Shown: positions 43,738 to 49,637 of the stretch, one piece after another
Position numbering within the stretch: position 1 is the stretch's first letter
How the letters are laid out: every line of letters starts with the position of its first letter
NCBI GenBank assembly: GCA_036986155.1
Contig: BTRA01000001.1
Location: 1 to 64,000, forward strand
DNA: 64,000 bases
Direction: 5' to 3'
Origin: JACZXQ01 sp036986155
GTDB taxonomy: Bacteria; Gemmatimonadota; Gemmatimonadetes; Longimicrobiales; Gaopeijiaceae
Position numbers and translations under genes: made by a program
Notes under the pieces: generated by a model
Seen by the model: the letters and a program-made list of their open reading frames with translations, nothing else
The model's database searches: none
Told to the model about the DNA's origin: nothing

Positions 43738-44031
43738 TCAGCGGGCCGAGGTCGCGTATTCGACCCTTTCCGCGAAGTCGATGTCCTTCTGAGTGATGCC
43801 CTTGGCATCCTTGGTCGTGACCGACAGACGAACCTTGTCGTAGCGGATGTCGATGTCGGGGTAATGACTCAGGTCGTCGGCGATGCTCGCAATCCGGTTC
43901 ACGAATACGATCGTGTTCCTGAAGGTCGGAAAGCTGAAATCCTTCCGTAGGTATTTCCCGTCACGCTTCCACCCCGGGCGACCGCGTAACCAGCCTCGGA
44001 TGGACTCGTCGTTGAGTTTTTCCGCCATCAA
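43738..44031 (-). CDS. Pterin-4a-carbinolamine dehydratase-like protein with altered active site
   Basis: A 97-residue protein of the PhhB/DCoH fold. WKRDGKYLRKDFSFPTFRNTIVFVNRIASIADDLSHYPDIDIRYDKVRLSV matches the family throughout. The usual active site has two adjacent histidines (HHP) and a third in TH of the LxTH strand. Here the pair reads HYP and the strand reads SVTTKDAKGIT, so two of three histidines are missing. The fold is therefore preserved but dehydration activity is doubtful; a structural or binding role is possible. Convergent with the HAD gene. Confidence 0.82.
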   Translation of the reverse strand: MMAEKLNDESIRGWLRGRPGWKRDGKYLRKDFSFPTFRNTIVFVNRIASIADDLSHYPDIDIRYDKVRLSVTTKDAKGITQKDIDFAERVEYATSAR

Positions 44032-44132
44032 CCGCTCCTGTGGGCACCGTGCTCCTCCGATTCGCGCGCCGTCGCGGAGGAGTATGCAACTGCGCAGAAG
44101 GTAACCCGAAGTGGGATCGACCGTTCCAGGGC

Positions 44133-44159
44133 TTGAACCACCTCAACGGACTCTATATT
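44133..44159 (+). promoter_or_regulatory. Possible promoter for tRNA pair
   Basis: TTGAAC at 44133 and TATATT at 44154, separated by 15 nt, lie upstream of tRNA-Glu. The -10 resembles a housekeeping sigma site; the spacer is short. Assignment is inference. Confidence 0.4.
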
Positions 44160-44192
44160 CTTTCGTCCGCTTCCGTGGTTGGAGCAGCAGAC

Positions 44193-44265
44193 GCCCCCAT
44201 CGTCTAGTGGCCCAGGATACCTGGTTCTCAGCCAGGAGACCGGGGTTCGATTCCCCGTGGGGGTA
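44193..44265 (+). tRNA. tRNA-Glu (anticodon CTC)
   Basis: A 73-nt cloverleaf. The acceptor is GCCCCCA paired with TGGGGGT (first pair G-T). The D arm reads TCTAGTGGCC, and the anticodon stem CCTGG/CCAGG holds loop TTCTCAG with anticodon CTC. The T arm reads GGGGTTCGATTCCCC. No CCA is encoded. It is followed 38 nt later by tRNA-Val. Confidence 0.96.
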
Positions 44266-44303
44266 CTGAAGGGCCGGACTGCGTGTCCGGGTCGAATGTT
44301 TTT

Positions 44304-44376
44304 GGTCGCTTAGCTCAGTTGGTAGAGCGCTACGTTCACATCGTAGAAGTCACTGGTTCGAGTCCAGTAGCGACCA
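44304..44376 (+). tRNA. tRNA-Val (anticodon CAC)
   Basis: A 73-nt cloverleaf. The acceptor is GGTCGCT paired with AGCGACC. The D arm reads AGCTCAGTTGGTAGAGC, and the anticodon stem CTACG/CGTAG holds loop TTCACAT with anticodon CAC. The T arm reads CTGGTTCGAGTCCAG. No CCA is encoded. The S9 peptidase remnant ends 30 nt downstream. Confidence 0.96.
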
Positions 44377-44405
44377 TGCTTTTCGGCGCCACGGTGAGAT
44401 CGGGG

Positions 44406-44927
44406 CTACGGCGAGATCACCGGTGGTGTCTTTTTGTGGCGCTCGAACCAGGCCAGGATGTGCCCGACCTTCGAGAGTAGATTGCTGGGCCGGCGCGCGA
44501 TCCCATGTGAAGCATCGCGAATGCGCACCATCGCCGTCGGCACCTTCTCTAGATTGAGGCCTGCGTAGAACTGCTCGGTCTCCGACATCGGGATTCTGTA
44601 GTCGGACTCACCCGTGATCAGCATCGTGGGCGTCGTGACGTTACCGACGTGGGAGAGGGGGGAGCGGTCCATGGTGAGGACGAAGCTGTACCAGTTGATG
44701 ACGGGCTTCTGCACCGCGGCCGCAGTGAAACGGTCCGTCTGGCCCACGATCCAAGCGGTCAGCACTCCACCGCCGCTGCCTCCCGTGACGAAGAGGTTGT
44801 CTTCGTCGACCCCGGACATCAGGTCGTCGTAGTCCTGGCCGGGATAGTTGTGGTGGATGAGGTTGCCGAACTCCTCGCCGTAACACGCCGAGTTCGCGAG
44901 GAAGCTCATCGAGAATGGGGCTCGCAC
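44406..44927 (-). pseudogene. S9 prolyl-oligopeptidase-family C-terminal remnant
   Basis: A 173-residue frame covering only the C-terminal catalytic part of an S9 family peptidase. YGEEFGNLIHHNYPGQDYDDLMSG leads into the nucleophile motif VTGGSGGGVLTAW, then GESDYRIPMSETEQFY (acid) and RDASHGIARRPSN (histidine). Intact members have a long N-terminal propeller, absent here. Compared with the family pattern I also expect about 9 residues between SGVD and EDN, and about 30 between FVLT and RSPLS, that are missing. The 5' end stops near 44,927, where the opposite-strand amidohydrolase remnant begins. It is likely nonfunctional or an assembly chimera. Confidence 0.7.
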
Positions 44928-44931
44928 GGCG

Positions 44932-45390
44932 GTTGGTAGTCACGGCCAGATTCAGGGTATCGGCTACCACTGGGAAATGTGGTCGATGGGCTCGGGTGGC
45001 ATGTCCGCACACGATGTGCTCAGGGTCGCCACCAACTTCGGGGCGGAGGCGATCGGATTCGGCAACGACCTGGGAAGCTTGGAGCCCGGGAAGCTGGCCG
45101 ACATCCTGGTGCTCGATGCCGATCCGCTTGAGGACCTGCGCAACACGATGGGCCTTCAGTTCATCATGAAGAACGGGCGTCTGTATGACGGGAACACCAT
45201 CGACGAGGTGTGGCCGCGGCAGAGGGCGCTGCCCAGTTACGTATGGCAGAACCTCGACCCGAACGGGGTGAGCGCCGGCATCCGCGGACGGGTTGACTCG
45301 GCTCGGCTGACGCATGGGGAGGGAGGGTTTCGGCCCACCCTCTCTTTCTTCGTCCTAGCTCAAGAGTGCCGAGTTACCGCTTGGTCATGA
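44932..45390 (+). pseudogene. Amidohydrolase C-terminal remnant
   Basis: An open frame that reads VGSHGQIQGIGYHWEMWSMGSGG, then GAEAIGFGNDLGSLEPGKLADILVLDADPLEDLRNT and KNGRLYDGNTIDEVWPRQR. This matches the last quarter of large amidohydrolases with the KLADIxVLD strand and a NGRLYDG end. The metal-binding N-terminal half is absent. The frame has no ribosome site at its start and meets the S9 remnant head to head. The tail after about 45,290 runs through a terminator-like hairpin, so the true C-terminus may lie earlier, with a frameshift. Confidence 0.68.
45322..45350 (+). terminator. Intrinsic terminator-like hairpin
   Basis: GAGGGT at 45323 and ACCCTC at 45337 form a six-pair stem around the loop TTCGGCCC, followed by TCTTTCTT. 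It lies inside the open tail of the amidohydrolase remnant, which supports the view that the frame continues past its real end. Confidence 0.5.
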
Positions 45391-45396
45391 GTGGCG

Positions 45397-45957
45397 TCAC
45401 ACGCAGCGGATCGGCCCGGTGAAGAGCTGCGTCTCGTCGGTGCACCAGAAGATGTTTACAAACAAGTTTCGGGTCGACGGATAGAAAGTGCCGAAATTCG
45501 TGGTACCCTGGGTTGAGCCGGTAAGCGTGACGAACGTGAGTTGGCTAATGGGTGTGTCGAGAGGGTCCGTGGCGCAGTTCTTTAGGCCCGGTGTCGCTGT
45601 CGACGGTTGCGTCGGCGAGCCGGAGGCCAGGCAGATAGCGAAGCTCACCGAGAGGCCGAGGCAGTTGTTGACGACCGTAAGATGGCCGGGAGTCCGCTTG
45701 TGGTTATCCATGAATGGGTACATCGAGCCGAGAAAATTGGCGTTCGGCTTACAGGCGCGGCCGGGAGCGTTGGTGGCCTGAGGCGACTTGGCGTCGTTTG
45801 GTTGCCCGACACGCCCGCCCGCCCACGAGGCGTTGAGCCATGATGCCCGAAACGATGGAATCTCGGGCACCGTTGGAAAGGTAGGTGGCTCTGGGCAGCC
45901 GGCAACGATCAGCACGAGAAACGCGCAAACGAGAATACGGAATGGTCGTGTTGGCAT
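45397..45957 (-). CDS. Cysteine-rich lipoprotein of unknown function
   Basis: A 186-residue exported protein with lipobox IVAGC near residue 21. The mature chain has several cysteines (KPNANFLG region, NNCLG, AICLASG, KNCATD, FWCTDE, IRCV), consistent with two or three disulfides, and a proline/serine/threonine-rich N-terminus. No family recognised. AGGAGG lies upstream of ATG 45957. It is divergent from a membrane-anchored HTH protein, which may regulate it. Its Ser/Thr-rich composition looks a little less GC-biased than the flanks. Confidence 0.7.
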   Translation of the reverse strand: MPTRPFRILVCAFLVLIVAGCPEPPTFPTVPEIPSFRASWLNASWAGGRVGQPNDAKSPQATNAPGRACKPNANFLGSMYPFMDNHKRTPGHLTVVNNCLGLSVSFAICLASGSPTQPSTATPGLKNCATDPLDTPISQLTFVTLTGSTQGTTNFGTFYPSTRNLFVNIFWCTDETQLFTGPIRCV

Positions 45958-46222
45958 GTCTGTCTCCCTGTCACCTCCTTGGGGCGGATGGCGGGTTTCC
46001 ATAGAGCAAAAACTTTTCCTTCGGTGGACTCCCAGGCAACAGACAAGAGGTGACAAAAGCTGACAAAGCTGTAGCGTTCTGCCCCCGGGGTTGGCATCGG
46101 GCATCGAGGCCGGCGACCGAGGCGGGTTAGTTGCGCCCAGCCGCGCCCCACCCCCACTCTTCACTTTTGCCAAGACAAACCGGCGTTGGATGCACCAGGA
46201 AGCCTCGGGGAGAGAGTGGAGA
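45958..46222. promoter_or_regulatory. Divergent promoter region with 10-bp phased ACAA repeats
   Basis: A 265-nt intergenic region. At 46041-46067 it contains AGACAAGAGG, TGACAAAAGC, TGACAAAGCT, three copies of an (A/T)GACAA core spaced exactly 10 bp, so they face one side of the helix. A direct-repeat operator for a helix-turn-helix regulator is plausible, and the HTH protein encoded to the right is a candidate. The rest is featureless. Confidence 0.45.
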
Positions 46223-47518
46223 ATGTTGAACGGGGAGAGCCGGCGCTTGAGATCCTGGAAGCAGATCGCTCGCTACTTGGACCGGAACGTGCGGACGGTC
46301 ATGAGGTGGGAGAAGACGTACGGTATGCCCGTACATCGCATCCCGGGGGAGAAAAAGGGGCGGTCGGTCTTTGGTCTCACCGGCGAGTTGGACGCCTGGA
46401 TGATGGAGCGAGACCTCCCCGAGGACGACTCGGCAGCACCCGCGGTGTTTCCACACGCACGTGATCCAAGAACCCTCGCGGCGCTAGTTTTGATCTTCCT
46501 GACCGTGGTTGGGGCGACGTTCGTTGTCTCACGGAGAATTGGTGACGAAGGAGTCGCGGCCATCCCCCGACTGAAAGCGATGAAGGGTCACATCGTCGCC
46601 AGGGGGCCAGTCGACAAAGTGGCGTGGGACTACGAGCAGCCGGAGGGCCGCGATTTCACGCCGAACGGTCAAGTCCAGCAAACGCTGAGACTTCCGAATG
46701 GCGACGAACTCATCCTGTTCAGCTCGAATACGAGAGACGAGCAACGCGGTCTCTCGGATCGAGGGGAGCTCTTCGCGTTCTCTCCCACGGGAGAACTCCG
46801 ATGGCGTATGATTCGAGAAGATTCCTACCGATTCGCGTCCGAGACATTCTCCCCACCCTGGGTATCAAGAAGCCTGATGGTGCACGATGTGGGAGGGCAG
46901 CCTACCATCGCATGGACTGTGCACCACTACACCTGGTGGCCATCCACCCTGTTCATCCTGAATGAAGTGGGTGGGCTCGAGGGTCGATTCGTGAACTCGG
47001 GGTGGATCAACCAGACCGCCGTGTCAAAGAGTCCGGGTGGTGATCGACTCTTGGCCGGGGGGATAAGCAACTCACGGTCCGGCGCAATGCTCGCAGTGCT
47101 TGATGCGAAGGCTATCGACGGAAGCTCTCCCGAAGAGCCGGGATCCGAGTTCGAATGCCAGGATTGCCCCCGGGGGACCCCACTTCGCTACTTCGTGTTT
47201 CCACAAAGTCACGTGAATATCGCTAGCGGCCTGCCGTACAATGAAACCGTCGACATCCAGGCGACGAGTGCCGGCATCAGCGTCTCCGTGAGAGAGGGCC
47301 CTCCCGGCTCGGATATCGCTTGGGTCTACGACTTTTCCACCGAGTTCGAGTTTCGCCAAGTCACACCGAGCGACAGTTACTGGCCCGCCCATCGAATACT
47401 CGAGCTCGAAGGAAAGATCGATCATTCCGCAGAGTCTTGCCCACAGCGCCTTTCCCCCTCGGTGCGCTCCTGGGTCCCCGACGGCGGATGGACCGATGTA
47501 GTCCCGTCGGCGGGGTGA
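46223..47518 (+). CDS. Membrane-anchored HTH protein with unknown extracytoplasmic sensor domain
   Basis: A 431-residue protein. Residues 8-58 (LRSWKQIARYLDRNVRTVMRWEKTYGMPVHRIP) form a helix-turn-helix of the excisionase/MerR-like type. One membrane helix spans about 85-103 (LAALVLIFLTVVGATFVVS). Residues 110-431 form a beta-rich domain with propeller-like repeats (LPNGDELILFSSNTRDE, GELFAFSPTGELRWR, TIAWTVHHYTWWPS) outside the membrane. This is a one-component sensor layout: DNA-binding inside, sensor outside. The ATG at 46223 has a GTGGAG site; the longer frame upstream is not supported. Ligand and targets unknown. Confidence 0.78.
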   Translation: MLNGESRRLRSWKQIARYLDRNVRTVMRWEKTYGMPVHRIPGEKKGRSVFGLTGELDAWMMERDLPEDDSAAPAVFPHARDPRTLAALVLIFLTVVGATFVVSRRIGDEGVAAIPRLKAMKGHIVARGPVDKVAWDYEQPEGRDFTPNGQVQQTLRLPNGDELILFSSNTRDEQRGLSDRGELFAFSPTGELRWRMIREDSYRFASETFSPPWVSRSLMVHDVGGQPTIAWTVHHYTWWPSTLFILNEVGGLEGRFVNSGWINQTAVSKSPGGDRLLAGGISNSRSGAMLAVLDAKAIDGSSPEEPGSEFECQDCPRGTPLRYFVFPQSHVNIASGLPYNETVDIQATSAGISVSVREGPPGSDIAWVYDFSTEFEFRQVTPSDSYWPAHRILELEGKIDHSAESCPQRLSPSVRSWVPDGGWTDVVPSAG

Positions 47519-47999
47519 GCCCTACGCCTGACGATCCCCCCCGCGGCCGGAGGTTGTCTTGCTGCCCCCAACAGGGCCCCACATCTTCGGGCCATGTCCG
47601 CAGGCAGCCCTCCCACCGATCGCGACGCGCTCCCTGGCAGCGTGGCTCCGGGAGAGGATGTCGGGAGACATGGAGGAAGTGGGACGCTGGCACGAACCCG
47701 TGCTTGCCTTCTACGGGAGGGTGCCCTCGGCGGACCTTTCCGACCACCACAACCTTTACCTCGCCGGTCTACAATCGGCCGATTCGGCGACCGTCGCAGG
47801 TTGCCAAGACCACAAGCACCTCCTCAGCTCGCTGACCGGGCGTGGGGAAGCGGTGGTCCAACGGGAGGCGCGTGAAGGGAATAGAGGTGCTCTGCCGGTT
47901 GACCGGCGGTGCCACCCGTGAGATTCTCCCCTGGTCCGACTCCGGCGGGGGGGCTTGTTGTGGCTGCCGGTGACGCTCTCATCGTTACAGGGAGGCTCG
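47519..47999. other. 481-nt stretch without a confident gene
   Basis: A plus-strand open frame at 47559-47921 (120 aa, containing RSLAAWLRERMSGDMEE and VLAFYGRVPSADLSDHHNLY) is the best candidate but has no clear ribosome site or known domain. A minus-strand frame overlaps it. I looked for a fluoride riboswitch before crcB and did not find the conserved motifs. The right end (GGGAGGCTCG) is the crcB ribosome site. Confidence 0.4.
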
Positions 48000-48389
48000 G
48001 TGACACTCGTCTACGTTGCTCTCGGCGGCGCCCTGGGGGCGGCCGCACGCTACGGTGTGTCTGGGTGGGTGCAGAGCCTGGCGGGCTCGGGATTCCCAGC
48101 GGGCACGATGACTGTGAACGTATTGGGGTCGTTTCTGCTCGGCGCATCGCTTCGGTATCTCGAGGCGATGCCGGTGGCTCCTGAGCTCCGTGCGCTGGTG
48201 ACCATTGGTGTGCTGGGCGCGTTCACGACGTTCAGCACTTTCAGTTTCGAGGCGGTGGCCATGCTGCAAGACGGTGAGTGGGGCCGAGCCGGCTGGTACA
48301 TGGCGGGGAGTATGCTTCTCGGGATCACGGCGGTCATTCTGGGGTTCTCGGCCGGATCGGCGTTGCTCGGCGTAAGGGGGCGGCCATGA
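48000..48389 (+). CDS. crcB: Fluoride efflux channel CrcB/Fluc
   Basis: A 129-residue membrane protein with four helices. GALGAAARYGVSGWV, TMTVNVLGSFLLGA and GVLGAFTTFSTFSFEAV carry the conserved glycine, asparagine and F-box (FTTFSTFS) residues of Fluc channels. It exports fluoride as a dimer. GTG at 48000 is preceded by GGAGG. The stop overlaps the DUF190 gene (ATGA), an association seen in other genomes. Confidence 0.95.
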   Translation: MTLVYVALGGALGAAARYGVSGWVQSLAGSGFPAGTMTVNVLGSFLLGASLRYLEAMPVAPELRALVTIGVLGAFTTFSTFSFEAVAMLQDGEWGRAGWYMAGSMLLGITAVILGFSAGSALLGVRGRP

Positions 48390-48751
48390 CCGAACAGTTC
48401 AAGGGAGAGCGCACGCTGATGCGCATCTTCGTGGGGGAGAGCGACCACTGTTCGTCAGGTCCGCACAAGGGACGCCCGCTCTACGACGCGTTGCTGCTCA
48501 TCCTTCGGGAACGGGGCTTCGCAGGGGCGACGGTTGTCCGGGGCATCGCCGGGTTCGGGGCCAGCGCCATGATCCATACTGGCAAGATCCTTCGGCTTTC
48601 CACGGACTTGCCCATCATCGTGGAGGTGGTGGAGGAGGAACAGCGCATTCAGGAGATCCTACCCGAACTCGAGAACGTGATTGGCGGGGGCCTGATCACA
48701 CTCGAGAAGGCCCGCGTCATTCTGTACCGGCCAGGGACCGAAGAGGCCTAG
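48386..48751 (+). CDS. DUF190 family protein
   Basis: A 121-residue cytoplasmic protein. The DUF190 pattern is clear: TLMRIFVGESDHC...KGRPLYDALLLILRERGFAGATVVRGIAGFGASAMIHT, then DLPIIVEVVEEEQRIQ. The fold is PII-like; it has been found next to crcB and may link fluoride or nucleotide sensing to the channel. Overlaps crcB by four bases, so it is coupled to it. Confidence 0.93.
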   Translation: MTEQFKGERTLMRIFVGESDHCSSGPHKGRPLYDALLLILRERGFAGATVVRGIAGFGASAMIHTGKILRLSTDLPIIVEVVEEEQRIQEILPELENVIGGGLITLEKARVILYRPGTEEA

Positions 48752-48784
48752 GCGGAAACTGGCCGCCGAGGGTCGTGCAAGCGA

Positions 48785-49636
48785 TTACGTGCCCAGAAAC
48801 GCCTTGATGGCGGCGGCGATTTCAACCGGTGCGTCCTCCTGGATGTAGTGCTTCGCTTCGAGGCGTACGATGCTGACCGATTCGAAGTCCTCCCTGAAGC
48901 GCTTCATGAACCCGGGCGTGAAGGCCATGTCGTTCATTCCCCACACGAGAAGGAGCGGTAGGCGGCCCAGCTCGAATGCCACGTTGGCGGCGATCTCGCG
49001 GAGCCAACGTTCCGCATTGATGATCTCCTTCGGGAACTCTGCCACACCGGCCCGACTGTCCATCGAACTGAGCGGTCCCCTGTAATGGTCCATCACCTCG
49101 GGCGCGAGCTTATGCTTCACTCCGAGGGGGATCATGCGCTCGACGAACATGTTCTTCTTGAAGATCTGGCCTTGGATGAACCCGGAGGACATGATCTTGC
49201 TGAACAGTTGCATGGGCAGGGTGATTGCCGGCCAGTACCACGTATTCCCCATGACGAGGGCCCGGAGGCGGTCAGGGTCGTCCAGTGCGACGCGCATCCC
49301 GATGGGCCCCCCCCAGTCTTGTCCCATGATCGTCAGGTCCGACAATCCCAACTCACGCACGAGTTGGCTCACGACCTCGGCGTGCTCGGCGGCCGTGTAC
49401 CTGTAGGTCGGTGGGTGGGGTGAGAGCCCGAACCCCGGGTAGTCCACGGCGATGCACCTGAAGTGCTCTCTCAGTCGGATGATGATGCCACGATAGAGAA
49501 AACTCCACGTGGGATTCCCATGGAGCATGAGGATCGGCGGCCCCGACCCCTCGTCGATGTAGTGCACCTGCCCAACGTCGCTGGTGAACCACCGCGACTC
49601 GAAGGGGAAGAGCTCTCGATCCGGTACGAAGGTCAC
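48785..49636 (-). CDS. Haloalkane-dehalogenase-like alpha/beta hydrolase
   Basis: A 283-residue alpha/beta hydrolase. HGNPTWSFLYR is the oxyanion/asparagine segment. The nucleophile is aspartate in MGQDWGGPIG, as in haloalkane dehalogenases, with the adjacent tryptophan that binds halide. NTWYWP offers a second tryptophan, the acid is in WGMNDMAFTP and the histidine in AKHYIQEDAP. Members of this group can be dehalogenases or have other hydrolytic roles; activity needs testing. GTG at 49636 lies just after the aconitase stop. Confidence 0.8.
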   Translation of the reverse strand: MTFVPDRELFPFESRWFTSDVGQVHYIDEGSGPPILMLHGNPTWSFLYRGIIIRLREHFRCIAVDYPGFGLSPHPPTYRYTAAEHAEVVSQLVRELGLSDLTIMGQDWGGPIGMRVALDDPDRLRALVMGNTWYWPAITLPMQLFSKIMSSGFIQGQIFKKNMFVERMIPLGVKHKLAPEVMDHYRGPLSSMDSRAGVAEFPKEIINAERWLREIAANVAFELGRLPLLLVWGMNDMAFTPGFMKRFREDFESVSIVRLEAKHYIQEDAPVEIAAAIKAFLGT

Positions 49637-49637
49637 G

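Noticed and set aside
44193..45390. Integrative element with att sites at the tRNA genes
   Set aside because: No integrase and no second copy of the tRNA 3' end were found downstream, so only a rearrangement, not an integration, is suggested.
47880..48000. Fluoride riboswitch upstream of crcB
   Set aside because: Conserved GATGG and TTCGCC-type elements and the pseudoknot partners are not present.
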